In this document: positions 1 through 6,989 of the stretch, one piece after another
How positions within the stretch are numbered: position 1 is the stretch's first letter
How the letters are laid out: the number at the start of each line of letters is the position of its first letter
NCBI GenBank assembly: GCA_012512335.1
Contig: JAAZEK010000183.1
Span: 1 to 12,349 of the forward strand
Source: Clostridiales bacterium
GTDB taxonomy: Bacteria > Bacillota > Clostridia > Caldicoprobacterales > DTU083
Direction of reading: 5' to 3'
DNA length: 12,349 bases
Made by a program: the position numbers and the translations under genes
The notes under the pieces: model-generated
The model's database searches: none
What the model was told of the DNA's origin: nothing
The model's input: the letters and a program-made list of their open reading frames with translations, nothing else

Positions 1-714
1 AGTTAACAGAGATTTAACCATTTCATAAATTTCTTCATCATTAAAATGGCCAAGCCACAATCCACAATTTTCTTGTTTGTTCATTTCTAACGCGTCCTGG
101 AAAGCTTGCAGCCTCGGATCGATTCGCTTAGTCCATCGAGGCCCCACATAAGCCATTTTATTTGCACCTTTAGCCTTAAACAAGGCTGTTAATTCTGGTA
201 GATGGGCTAAGTGATCTGTAGCTACTTCATGGGCATTTCTATCTGAAGTATGAGAATCGATAACAACATAAGGCACTTCCTTGGCATCCAATATTTCACG
301 TAAAGAATCTTCTATGTCCGCAAAGGCAAAAATAAAGCCGTCAAGCCGGTTTGTTTTGTAGTAGCTCATTATCTCAGTTTGAAAATATTCTAGCTGAGTA
401 TCAAAAAGCAAGGTTATGGAATAATTAAACTGAGACAAGCCGTTTTTAATTCCTTCTAGGGTTTTCATGAAATTATAATTGGTGACACTGCGGTCTGTAA
501 TTACACCTACAGACATTGAGCGATTGTGCTTCATTCCTCTAGCAATATGACTGGGATAATAGTTTAGTTTTTTTACGGCATCCCAAACTGCCTGCCTGGT
601 TTCAGGGCGGATTTTTATATGTTCAACATTATTCAGCACATAGGAAACCGTTGCCTGTGAGACACCAGCTTCTTTAGCAACATCTTTACTGGAAACCCTA
701 TTTTTCTTTTGCAT
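1..714 (-). CDS. LacI-family transcriptional repressor (C-terminus beyond window)
   Basis: The reading frame is open for 238 codons from ATG at 714 to the window edge, so the last ~100 residues of a typical ~335-residue LacI/GalR protein are missing. Residues 7-28 form the N-terminal helix-turn-helix (VSSKDVAKEAGVSQATVSYV), followed by the hinge helix (NYYPSHIARGMK, 51-62). From residue 67 the periplasmic-binding-protein-like sensor domain starts (SVGVITD, then LDGFIFAF and VPYVVIDSH). An AGGTG ribosome site (721-725) lies six bases before the ATG. The family binds palindromic operators as dimers and usually responds to a sugar or sugar phosphate. The ligand cannot be read here. The Bacillus arabinose regulator AraR has a GntR-type DNA-binding domain, so this is not AraR despite araB nearby. 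Regulated genes probably lie downstream, outside the window. Confidence 0.93.
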   Translation of the reverse strand, partial: MQKKNRVSSKDVAKEAGVSQATVSYVLNNVEHIKIRPETRQAVWDAVKKLNYYPSHIARGMKHNRSMSVGVITDRSVTNYNFMKTLEGIKNGLSQFNYSITLLFDTQLEYFQTEIMSYYKTNRLDGFIFAFADIEDSLREILDAKEVPYVVIDSHTSDRNAHEVATDHLAHLPELTALFKAKGANKMAYVGPRWTKRIDPRLQAFQDALEMNKQENCGLWLGHFNDEEIYEMVKSLLT

Positions 715-750
715 TTAATTCACCTGACCCAAGTCCTTCATATCGAGTTA

Positions 751-779
751 ATTTTATCCTCTTTCTAATATTGTGTCAA
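751..779 (-). promoter_or_regulatory. Sigma-A promoter of the LacI-family gene
   Basis: Read on the minus strand, a perfect -35 TTGACA (779-774) is followed after 17 bases by TAAAAT (756-751), five of six matches to the -10 consensus. Transcription would start near 744, giving a leader of about 30 bases. No clear LacI-type palindrome overlaps it, so autoregulation is not visible. Confidence 0.7.
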
Positions 780-872
780 GATTTTACAAGAGAAAACAAT
801 CTTGAATAGAAAAGGATATTGGATATTCATTTTTGCCTTTGGATAAAATAGTAGAGTCTAAAAGTCTTAAAG

Positions 873-879
873 AAAGGAG
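873..879 (+). promoter_or_regulatory. Ribosome binding site fixing the small ORF start at 887
   Basis: AAAGGAG ends seven bases before the ATG at 887. This favours that ATG over the in-frame TTG at 833, which has no ribosome site. Confidence 0.7.
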
Positions 880-886
880 CGTCTTT

Positions 887-1036
887 ATGCAAAAAGATAA
901 AAAGGATAAGAAAAAGAAAGCAGAGTATAACACAAAGCCAGCCTTCTACAACGACCAATTAGGTGAGAACGCAACTGAGCATTTTTCCGATCAATATGAT
1001 AATAAGCAAAATAATAAAAAAAATAATAATAAGTAG
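887..1036 (+). CDS. Small Lys/Asn-rich protein of unknown function (49 aa)
   Basis: I do not recognise this protein. It begins with a run of Lys and Asp (MQKDKKDKKKKAEYN), has a mixed middle part containing Phe, Tyr, Glu and Asp, and ends in an Asn/Lys tail. There is no hydrophobic segment, signal peptide or cysteine, so it is probably disordered and cytosolic. Support for its being real: a good ribosome site at the right spacing, an intergenic location that is otherwise unexplained, and a strong terminator 20 bases after the stop. Against it: low-complexity A-rich sequence and no convincing sigma-A promoter. Transcription by another sigma factor is possible but not shown. It is divergent from the LacI-family gene and convergent with the exonuclease. 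Confidence 0.55.
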   Translation: MQKDKKDKKKKAEYNTKPAFYNDQLGENATEHFSDQYDNKQNNKKNNNK

Positions 1037-1055
1037 CATGACAGTAAAGTGTGTT

Positions 1056-1087
1056 AAGGGGATATGTCGTCTGACATATCCCCTTTT
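1056..1087. terminator. Bidirectional terminator between small ORF and exonuclease
   Basis: A perfect 13-bp inverted repeat (AAGGGGATATGTC, 1056-1068, with its complement at 1073-1085) closes a four-base loop. It is followed by T's on the plus strand. It lies between two convergent stop codons (1036 and 1091), so it can serve both genes; the U-tract is better for the plus strand. Confidence 0.85.
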
Positions 1088-1090
1088 GCT

Positions 1091-1690
1091 TCAGAGCTTA
1101 ATTTCAAGTTTTTCTAGCTGTTCCTTTGTTTCATCGTTAAAAACTTCGATAAAGACTTTTGCTGTATGGATTGCATCATCCAGTGCTCTATGAAGTCTAC
1201 CATCTACTTCAATATTTAAAGCCTTTAGGGCATTTTTCAAACCTATAGCCTGATTTTTGGGAAGGCCTAATACCCGAGTACAGCGACGTTGTATATCATA
1301 GTAGTTTCCAATCCATTCATAAGGTAGCTTATGAAAAACACAGTTTTTCTGTAGGATTTCTACATCATTGGTACTCCAAGTACATAGTAGAAAATCATCA
1401 CCGCAAAATTCTCGAAAGTCAGTAATAACGTCTGTAAAGCTATCCCCATCCTCTAGAAATTTTGGTTTGATCCCAGTTTTTCGAATAACAATGGGGCTCA
1501 TCCTACGATATATAACAGGTTTAACTAGACGACTAAAGGTATCTATAATCTCCAAATTTTCATTTACCTTAGCAGCGCCAATTTCTATGACCTCAAAAGG
1601 GCATATGGGATTGGGACGAAACCGACTGTTGGGATTATATAGTTTTGGTTGTGGTTGACTGAATTCTGTATCATATACGATATAGTCCAT
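1091..1690 (-). CDS. DEDDh-type 3'-5' exonuclease (DnaQ/KapD-like)
   Basis: The 199-residue protein is a single exonuclease domain of the DnaQ superfamily. The metal-binding acidic residues are all visible: D7 and E9 in motif I (VYDTEF), D109 in motif II (TWSTNDVEIL), and H167 with D172 in motif III (HRALDDA), which puts it in the DEDDh subgroup. Such proteins remove nucleotides from 3' ends of DNA or RNA. Length and layout resemble Bacillus KapD and Eri-1-like exonucleases more than the polymerase epsilon subunit, so RNA trimming is plausible but unproven. The start at 1690 has AGGAG about 15 bases upstream, longer than usual, but upstream in-frame codons offer no better start before a stop. 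It follows araB on the same strand after 76 bases without an obvious terminator between them. Confidence 0.88.
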   Translation of the reverse strand: MDYIVYDTEFSQPQPKLYNPNSRFRPNPICPFEVIEIGAAKVNENLEIIDTFSRLVKPVIYRRMSPIVIRKTGIKPKFLEDGDSFTDVITDFREFCGDDFLLCTWSTNDVEILQKNCVFHKLPYEWIGNYYDIQRRCTRVLGLPKNQAIGLKNALKALNIEVDGRLHRALDDAIHTAKVFIEVFNDETKEQLEKLEIKL

Positions 1691-1742
1691 TTTTATTTCT
1701 GTTATCTCCTATCAAGTAACCCAATCTATTTTTAAACATTCT

Positions 1743-1770
1743 ATCATATCTTAGCAGAATATAAAGTTAA
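1743..1770 (-). promoter_or_regulatory. Possible promoter of the exonuclease gene
   Basis: On the minus strand, TTAACT (1770-1765) and TATGAT (1748-1743) are 16 bases apart. The -35 element overlaps the araB stop codon. Both boxes are imperfect, so the gene may instead be read through from araB. Confidence 0.35.
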
Positions 1771-3431
1771 CTAGTCTTTCTTCTATAATCTTTTAAACGC
1801 TTCATAACATTGTTCATTCCAAGTCCAAAGTGATCATGAAGCTTTTTATAGTCCTTATACAGCAAATCATAGATTAATGTATTTTGCGGAATTGGTTTAT
1901 ATGTCAAATCCTTCAAACTAGTCATATTTCTTGCAGCTTCCTGGATACTGTCATAGCCTCCAGCAGATTCTCCTGCTGCCAATGCACCTAGCATAGCGGA
2001 TCCTAAGGCTGATGTTTGAGAAGAAGCTGAAATTTTAATCTCTCTATTTGTTACATCGGCATAAATCTGCATTAGCATTTGATTTTTTTCTGCTATACCT
2101 CCTGCAGCATAGAGCTCTTGGATACTAATGTGGTTTTCTTCAAATGTATCGATTATCATACGCGTACCAAATGCAGTAGCCTCTATTAATGCACGATAGA
2201 TTTCCTCAGGTTTGGTGCGAAGGGTACAGCCGATAAGAAGTCCAGTAAGGTCTCCATCTGCTAATATGGATCGATTACCATTCCACCAATCGAGGGCAAT
2301 TAAACCACTCTCTCCTGGAGCTAGCTTATTTGCTTTTTCTGTAAGTAAGCTATGGAGATTCATGGCTCTTTCTTTTGCTTCTTCATGATATGCCAAGGGA
2401 ACACAATTATCCACAAACCACTCAAAATGATCACCAACGCAGGCTTGACCAGCTTCATAGGCAAAATAACCAGGGATCATCCCATCTTCCACTATACCTC
2501 CTACGCCTGGTACCAATTTTTCTTCTTTATCTAATACCATATGACAAGTGGATGTTCCCATTACCATTAGCATTTTACCTTCCTCGGTAATTCCTGCTGC
2601 TGGGACAGCGGCATGTGCGTCTATAATTGATACTGCTACAGGCGTACCGGGATTCAAGCCTAAAAGCTTAGCTGCTGATTCTGTTAATTCGCCTGCTTTA
2701 CTACCAATGGGATAAATATCAGTACTTAGCTTTTCCTCTACCAAATTTTCTAGTCTTGTATCCAAAGCCTTAAAAAACTCTTTGGAAGGGTATGCTTCCT
2801 GTTTATGCCACAATCCTTTATAGCCGGCACTGCAGCTACTTCTTTTTTCCTCACCCGTCATCTGAAGGACCAACCAATCGCCAGCTTCGATAAACCGGTC
2901 TGCCCTTTCGTATATTTCAGGTGCTTCATTGATAATCTGCCAAATCTTAGGTACCAACCATTCAGAAGAAATTTTTCCACCATAGCGCTTCAAGAACTTT
3001 TCTCCTCTGTTTTTTGCAATTTCATTTAAGCGATTTGCTTCATCCTGAGCTGCATGATGCTTCCATAGCTTAACATAAGCATGAGGCTGAGTGCGATATT
3101 CTTTCATAAAGCAAAGCGGTTCTCCATCATCATCAATGGGCAAAATGGTGCAAGCGGTAAAATCCACTCCAATACCGATAACATCCTTAGGATTAATAGC
3201 AGCCTCCATCATAACTGAAGGTACTATTTCTTGAAGGACATCAAGGTAATCCTGTGGATGTTGTAAAGCCCAGTCAACTCCCAATTTGGTACCATCTGGC
3301 AATTTTTCATCCATTACTCCGTGAGGATATTCCATTATAGCTGTAGCAACTTCCCTGCCTGTTTCTACTTCAACAAGTAAAGCGCGCCCAGATAAACTCC
3401 CAAAATCCAAACCTATAGAATACTTACCCAT
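1767..3431 (-). CDS. araB: Ribulokinase
   Basis: This 554-residue FGGY-family sugar kinase matches the length of bacterial AraB (about 560). AraB phosphorylates L-ribulose to L-ribulose 5-phosphate with ATP in the cytosol, the second step of L-arabinose use. Visible marks are the N-terminal phosphate loop GLDFGSLSGRA (7-17), the conserved GIGVDFTACTILP region (86-98), the catalytic Asp in SIIDAHAAVPAAG (D271), the MGTSTCH loop (291-297), and the C-terminal nucleotide-binding stretch with AAGGIAEKNQMLMQIYADV (442-460). A GAGGGG ribosome site lies seven bases before the ATG. No araA, araD or transporter gene is visible beside it, so it stands as an orphan here. Its promoter lies just after the 6S RNA terminator. 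Confidence 0.95.
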   Translation of the reverse strand: MGKYSIGLDFGSLSGRALLVEVETGREVATAIMEYPHGVMDEKLPDGTKLGVDWALQHPQDYLDVLQEIVPSVMMEAAINPKDVIGIGVDFTACTILPIDDDGEPLCFMKEYRTQPHAYVKLWKHHAAQDEANRLNEIAKNRGEKFLKRYGGKISSEWLVPKIWQIINEAPEIYERADRFIEAGDWLVLQMTGEEKRSSCSAGYKGLWHKQEAYPSKEFFKALDTRLENLVEEKLSTDIYPIGSKAGELTESAAKLLGLNPGTPVAVSIIDAHAAVPAAGITEEGKMLMVMGTSTCHMVLDKEEKLVPGVGGIVEDGMIPGYFAYEAGQACVGDHFEWFVDNCVPLAYHEEAKERAMNLHSLLTEKANKLAPGESGLIALDWWNGNRSILADGDLTGLLIGCTLRTKPEEIYRALIEATAFGTRMIIDTFEENHISIQELYAAGGIAEKNQMLMQIYADVTNREIKISASSQTSALGSAMLGALAAGESAGGYDSIQEAARNMTSLKDLTYKPIPQNTLIYDLLYKDYKKLHDHFGLGMNNVMKRLKDYRRKTS

Positions 3432-3502
3432 CGTTTTACCCCTCTCATTAGCTTATATTATAATACTTGTTATTTTTTTCTTTAATAAACAGTCCTCTTT
3501 CT

Positions 3503-3531
3503 ATTCTATCGGTATGTAGAGCACAATTCAA
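3503..3531 (-). promoter_or_regulatory. Likely araB promoter
   Basis: On the minus strand, TTGAAT (3531-3526) is followed after 17 bases by TAGAAT (3508-3503). The start would be near 3496, about 65 bases before the araB ATG. A second -10-like TATAAT (3462-3457) exists but has only a poor -35. I see no catabolite-repression (cre) box or AraR-type operator nearby. Confidence 0.5.
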
Positions 3532-3554
3532 GCAAATATGAGATAAAATTACAT

Positions 3555-3582
3555 AAAAAAAACTTAGGTTTTCACCTAAGTT
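3555..3582 (-). terminator. Intrinsic terminator of the 6S-like RNA gene
   Basis: A perfect 9-bp stem (AACTTAGGT / ACCTAAGTT) with a GAAA loop on the minus strand runs directly into a U-tract (A's on the plus strand at 3555-3560). It separates the RNA gene from the araB promoter. Confidence 0.88.
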
Positions 3583-3597
3583 ATACTTTTTATATGT

Positions 3598-3790
3598 GAT
3601 CTGAGATACCGTCGCTTCAATTTTGACACCTATCTCTCGATAGGTGGGTACCCGCAGAATATCTTCTATCGTCCCCTGCCAGAATTGGACTTACTATGGG
3701 CCTGATATCCAACACCCGTATTAGGTTCCCTGGTACAATACGTAGGTTCAAAATAGAAACCATTCGCATATCCCAGAACGTTTTTCTTTT
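3598..3790 (-). ncRNA. ssrS: 6S RNA candidate (RNA polymerase regulator)
   Basis: No protein is coded in this 435-base gap; instead a structured RNA sits between its own promoter (3803-3830) and terminator (3555-3582). Read on the minus strand, the ends pair as a nine-base closing helix (UCUGGGAUA at 3777-3769 with UAUCUCAGA at 3608-3600, one G-U). Inside are a seven-base helix (3754-3748 with 3626-3620), a hairpin CACCUAUC-GAGA-GAUAGGUG on the 3' side (3646-3627), a small hairpin (CGUAUU...AAUACG, 3742-3717) and an elongated distal stem (GGGUG with UACCC, then GGAUAUC with GAUAUUC). A closing stem, an open central region with a hairpin on its 3' strand, and a distal stem are the 6S plan. The end segments (CUGGGAUAUGCGAA and GCGACGGUAUCUCAGA) resemble the E. 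coli 6S ends as I recall them. 6S RNA binds the housekeeping RNA polymerase by mimicking an open promoter. Ends are approximate. Confidence 0.72.
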
Positions 3791-3802
3791 CTTTACATGT
3801 TT

Positions 3803-3830
3803 ATTATACTATATTTACATCCTGCGTCAA
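3803..3830 (-). promoter_or_regulatory. Promoter of the 6S-like RNA
   Basis: On the minus strand, TTGACG (3830-3825) and a perfect TATAAT (3808-3803) are 16 bases apart. The predicted start is near 3796, giving a primary transcript of roughly 240 bases to the terminator. It lies downstream of the helicase stop, with no terminator seen between them. Confidence 0.72.
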
Positions 3831-3866
3831 TGGTAATTTGTAACAAAGACACAAGCTATACCTTAT

Positions 3867-5438
3867 TTATCGCTTTGGAGTGGATATCTCAACCCTAATC
3901 TTTCTTCCATTTAACTTCTTGTTGGCACAGCCTTTAATTAAGCTTTTTACTTTATTATCCTTCAGATCTATAAAAGAGAATTTGTCATATACATCAACTG
4001 TACCTATATGTTCTTTATTAATCTTGGCTGTGTCTTGTAAAAATCGAAGAAGTAGTCCGGGATTCACCCTGTCCTTTTTCCCAACGGAAAGAAACATCCT
4101 AGTATATCCTGTACCTGTTCCTATATTATTTTCCACATAATCAAAGCTGATTTTTTTCTGGTAAAGTATATGCATTAATGCAGCTGCCACATCTACCAAA
4201 CTGTATTCTTCATCAAGCTCAGTTACTAAAGGAACAAAGCGCTTAAATTTATCTTTTTCCAGTGTTCCCTTCACATCATTTAGTAAACTCCTGTACTTGG
4301 CTTGAAAAATATCATCCACAGTAGGAATCTCCTTGCGCAAAATCTTTGCGCCAGTTATCCTTTCAATCTGTTTTAAATTAACATATTCCCGTGCTGTAAC
4401 AAGAGAAAAAGCCGAACCCTCCTTATTAGCCCTTCCAGTACGTCCAATACGATGGATATAGGATTCAATATCCTGGGGGAAATCGTAGTTTATAACATGA
4501 GAAATATTCTCTACATCAATGCCACGGGAAGCAACATCAGTTGCAGCTAAAAATTCCAGGTTACCTTCTTTAAATTTTCTTAGAGTGTTCATTCTCTGGT
4601 TCTGATTCATGTCCCCATGCATTCCCTCCACATGATAACCTCTGATCTGCATGGCTTCTACCAGCTCATCCACACCTTTCTTTGTTTTACAGAATATTAT
4701 AGCAGAAGAAGGCTCCTCAACATCCAATATACGACATAAGGATTCAAAGCGGTTCCTTTGCTTGATTTCATAATAATATTGACTAATATTTGGAACCATC
4801 ATGGATTTCTTTTGCACGGTTATCTGTGTCATGTCTGGTTTCATGAACTTCTTTGCTAATTTTCTAATAGGATCTGGCATTGTAGCAGAAAAAAGTATAG
4901 TCTGTTTGTTGGGACTGGTATCCTTCAGTATTTCTTCTATATCTTCAATGAATCCCATGTCTAGCATTTCATCTGCCTCATCTAATACGGCAAAACGTAT
5001 ATTAGAGAAGTCCGCAATCTTTCTTCGAATTAAATCAAGCGTACGTCCAGGGGTACCTACAACTATATCAATTCCTTTACGTAAAGCAGTTATTTGCCTT
5101 TCAATAGGTTGACCTCCATAAACTGGTAATACCTTTACATTGCAGTATTTTGCAATTCTGACCAATTCATCATTTATCTGTATTGCCAGTTCTCTAGTAG
5201 GCGTCAATATAAGACAATCAATGCCCTTTTTATTTTCACGTTCTTTGCTGAGAATAGGTGCACCGAATGCCAGTGTTTTACCTGTGCCCGTTTGGGCTTG
5301 GCCGATCAAGTCCTTGCCTTCCAGCAGTGTCGGTATAGCATCCCACTGTATTTTTGACGGTTCCTCAAATCCCATATCCTCTATAGCTCTTAGGACTTTT
5401 TTGCTAAGCTCCAGTTGTTCAAAGTTCTTGTTTTCCAT
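3867..5438 (-). CDS. DEAD-box ATP-dependent RNA helicase with DbpA-type RNA-binding domain
   Basis: The 523-residue protein has every DEAD-box motif in order: Q motif (PSKIQ, Q31), motif I AQTGTGKT (48-55), Ia PTRELA (80-85), Ib GTPGR (128-132), II DEAD (153-156), III SAT (184-186), IV IIFCKTK (247-253), V ATDVASRGID (299-308) and VI HRIGRTGR (329-336). Residues ~400-519 form a C-terminal DbpA-type RRM-like domain, as in Bacillus DeaD/YxiN and E. coli DbpA, which recruits the helicase to structured RNA, in DbpA the 23S rRNA. ATP-driven unwinding in ribosome assembly is the likely role, possibly cold-related. The start has AGAGG six bases upstream. It is closest in layout to YxiN/DbpA, but CshA/DeaD naming would be equally defensible, so no symbol is given. 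Confidence 0.95.
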   Translation of the reverse strand: MENKNFEQLELSKKVLRAIEDMGFEEPSKIQWDAIPTLLEGKDLIGQAQTGTGKTLAFGAPILSKERENKKGIDCLILTPTRELAIQINDELVRIAKYCNVKVLPVYGGQPIERQITALRKGIDIVVGTPGRTLDLIRRKIADFSNIRFAVLDEADEMLDMGFIEDIEEILKDTSPNKQTILFSATMPDPIRKLAKKFMKPDMTQITVQKKSMMVPNISQYYYEIKQRNRFESLCRILDVEEPSSAIIFCKTKKGVDELVEAMQIRGYHVEGMHGDMNQNQRMNTLRKFKEGNLEFLAATDVASRGIDVENISHVINYDFPQDIESYIHRIGRTGRANKEGSAFSLVTAREYVNLKQIERITGAKILRKEIPTVDDIFQAKYRSLLNDVKGTLEKDKFKRFVPLVTELDEEYSLVDVAAALMHILYQKKISFDYVENNIGTGTGYTRMFLSVGKKDRVNPGLLLRFLQDTAKINKEHIGTVDVYDKFSFIDLKDNKVKSLIKGCANKKLNGRKIRVEISTPKR

Positions 5439-5506
5439 ATAATACCTCTTTTTCTTTTTTCCTTATGTCCTTTATGAATCCTTATATAAGCAATTTTTTA
5501 TAATTG

Positions 5507-5536
5507 TTATTAGCACTTTTCACTTTTTTCAGTTAA
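5507..5536 (-). promoter_or_regulatory. Possible helicase promoter (extended -10)
   Basis: On the minus strand, TTAACT (5536-5531), an 18-base spacer ending in TGC, and TAATAA (5512-5507) form a weak promoter with an extended -10. The leader before the ATG would be about 60 bases. Confidence 0.4.
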
Positions 5537-5549
5537 AAAATACATACCA

Positions 5550-5602
5550 TAAAAAACAGAAAACGCAGTGAGTGAATCAGGTTGATTCCTCTGCCTGCGT
5601 TT
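5550..5602 (-). terminator. Terminator of the glyoxalase operon
   Basis: After the glyoxalase stop, AAACGCAG (5602-5595) pairs with CTGCGTTT (5568-5561), with an inner GAATCA/TGATTC stem (5588-5583 with 5579-5574) around a three-base loop. A T-rich tract follows on the minus strand (5556-5551). Confidence 0.72.
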
Positions 5603-5659
5603 CTTAATACTATCCTATGTTAATAAGATTAAATTGTCAATTGAAAATCTTCTATCCTA

Positions 5660-6028
5660 TTATCTCTTTGGAACTATTTCCAACCAATATCCATCTGGGT
5701 CCTCAATGAAATAAATCCCCATTCCTGGGTTCTCATAGCAAATACAAGCCATTTCTGCATGAAGCTCATGAGCAGCTTCATAATCATCTACAACAAAAGC
5801 AAGATGGAATTCATTATCCCCCAGGTCGTATGGCCTTTCCCATTCTTTAAGCCAGGTAAGCTCCAATCTATGGTCGGTTTCACCGTCTCCTAGGAAAACC
5901 AGGGTAAAACTTCCATCGGATGCGTCCTTCCTACGGACCTCCTCCAAGCCTAAAGCTTTTTGATAAAATTCAAGGCTTTTCTCCAGATTAAGTACGTTCA
6001 AGTTATTGTGTGCAAATGTAAATTTCAT
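5660..6028 (-). CDS. gloA: Lactoylglutathione lyase-like (glyoxalase I), VOC family
   Basis: The 122-residue protein is a two-module vicinal-oxygen-chelate protein. The four metal ligands expected for glyoxalase I are all present: H7 (FAHNNLNV), E56 (HRLELTW), H75 (EFHLAFVV) and E117 (YWLEIVP), matching the His/Glu/His/Glu set of E. coli GloA. The EDPDGYWLEI ending is characteristic. The enzyme isomerises the hemithioacetal of methylglyoxal and a thiol to a thioester; bacterial short forms usually use nickel or cobalt. Clostridia often lack glutathione, so the real thiol cofactor is uncertain. It has a strong AAGGAGG ribosome site and begins 14 bases after the upstream hydrolase gene, so the two form an operon. 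Confidence 0.88.
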   Translation of the reverse strand: MKFTFAHNNLNVLNLEKSLEFYQKALGLEEVRRKDASDGSFTLVFLGDGETDHRLELTWLKEWERPYDLGDNEFHLAFVVDDYEAAHELHAEMACICYENPGMGIYFIEDPDGYWLEIVPKR

Positions 6029-6042
6029 AGGGTAACTCCTCC

Positions 6043-6807
6043 TTATATTATTAATAATTCATATATTTGACCTTTAGATGCTATTTCGAATATTGGCACA
6101 CCTGACTTACTCATTCTCTCTGAAAACTTCCTGCTTATTTCAGGATTGTCACCAAAATGCATCGGAACAAACAAGCTTGGCTGGAAAAGCTCCAGCATAT
6201 AGGCACCACCTAGCCAATAATGCTCACCTAGCCTAGGATCTACAGGAAAGAAAAGAATATCAATTTTTTCTTCTCTTATTTTTGCTACTTCATTCTTAAA
6301 TTTCCATTCCTCTTCCTCAAGCTCCTCCTTTGTGGATTCATCTGCCCAATGCCACCAATTCAAATCACCAGCGTGGAAAATTCGAAGTCCATCAATCTCC
6401 ACTAGGAATGACACTCCAAGGTCTGTTGAACCATAGCTAGAAATCGATATATCATTTTTCTCCACATACTCATAGGGTAACATACTAATAAAGCTGATAC
6501 CTAGATTGTTTTTTGAAATATTATCTTCCCATTTTACATCACTGCTAAATATATAAGTCAGATGTGGGTTGTTATCCTTCCAGTTAAAAATAGTAGGGCT
6601 AAAGTGATCATGGTGCCCATGGCTGACAAAAACAAATGGATATTTGCATTCAGTAATTTTCCTTTTAATCTCTGCATCATTTATCCTGGAATCAGTTTTT
6701 CTGTCAGAGGGATCATAATAGTCGAATACAAAAAAATAATCACCTACTTCAACGGCAAATCCACTATGGAATAAATAATGTATAAGGACCTTCTTGTTAG
6801 AGCTCAT
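6043..6807 (-). CDS. Metallo-beta-lactamase-fold hydrolase (UlaG-like)
   Basis: The 254-residue protein carries the two-zinc signature HGHHDH (H63, H65, D67, H68), a third ligand His and the bridging Asp in FHAGD (H145, D148), and a further His in PMHFGD (H217). The start (FHSGFAVEVGDYFFVFDYY) and spacing resemble the UlaG-like branch of this superfamily, which includes lactonases and phosphodiesterases, rather than glyoxalase II. An acidic insert at 158-168 is unusual but harmless to the core. The ribosome site is weak (GAG about ten bases upstream). It is the first gene of a two-gene operon with glyoxalase I. The substrate is unknown; pairing with gloA suggests, but does not prove, a part in aldehyde or thioester clearance. 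Confidence 0.85.
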   Translation of the reverse strand: MSSNKKVLIHYLFHSGFAVEVGDYFFVFDYYDPSDRKTDSRINDAEIKRKITECKYPFVFVSHGHHDHFSPTIFNWKDNNPHLTYIFSSDVKWEDNISKNNLGISFISMLPYEYVEKNDISISSYGSTDLGVSFLVEIDGLRIFHAGDLNWWHWADESTKEELEEEEWKFKNEVAKIREEKIDILFFPVDPRLGEHYWLGGAYMLELFQPSLFVPMHFGDNPEISRKFSERMSKSGVPIFEIASKGQIYELLII

Positions 6808-6857
6808 AGAATTTCATCTCTTTCTACAAAAGTTATTTATGATACACGTCTCCTACT

Positions 6858-6863
6858 ATTATA
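6858..6863 (-). promoter_or_regulatory. -10 element of the hydrolase-gloA operon
   Basis: A perfect TATAAT on the minus strand lies about 50 bases before the hydrolase ATG. No acceptable -35 box is seen at 16-18 bases, so an activator or another start may be involved. Confidence 0.35.
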
Positions 6864-6916
6864 TTTAATCATAATCCACACTTTGAAACAGGCTTTACCT
6901 ATTTAAATTGTCTTGT

Positions 6917-6946
6917 TTTACTTCTTTCCGATTCCTCATGTATATT
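6917..6946 (+). promoter_or_regulatory. Weak candidate promoter of the transpeptidase lipoprotein gene
   Basis: TTTACT (6917-6922) and TATATT (6941-6946) are 18 bases apart, about 45 bases before the start codon. Both boxes deviate from consensus. Confidence 0.3.
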
Positions 6947-6971
6947 TTCACTGAATTTGGAAGAAATATAT

Positions 6972-6983
6972 GAGGAGGAGGGA
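6972..6983 (+). promoter_or_regulatory. Ribosome binding site fixing the start at 6990
   Basis: The purine-rich GAGGAGGAGGGA ends six bases before the ATG at 6990. An in-frame TTG at 6957 would place charged residues ahead of the lipoprotein signal and has no ribosome site. Confidence 0.8.
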
Positions 6984-6989
6984 TTTCCC

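Noticed and set aside
1000..1034. A-rich AAT microsatellite as a separate repeat
   Set aside because: It is explained by the Asn/Lys codons of the small ORF tail. There is no regular unit beyond a few AAT copies.
3555..3800. Riboswitch-type leader controlling araB (promoter, structured RNA, terminator, gene)
   Set aside because: araB has its own better-placed promoter at 3503-3531 after the terminator. The RNA shows no alternative antiterminator pairing that I could find, and its end-pairing fits a free RNA.
4801..5442. Open frames on the plus strand opposite the helicase gene
   Set aside because: They are antisense shadows of a gene with all DEAD-box motifs. They lack ribosome sites and recognisable domains.
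6957..6989. Upstream TTG start for the lipoprotein gene
   Set aside because: It would add eleven mostly acidic residues before the signal peptide, and the ribosome site would fall inside the gene. ATG at 6990 gives a textbook lipoprotein signal.
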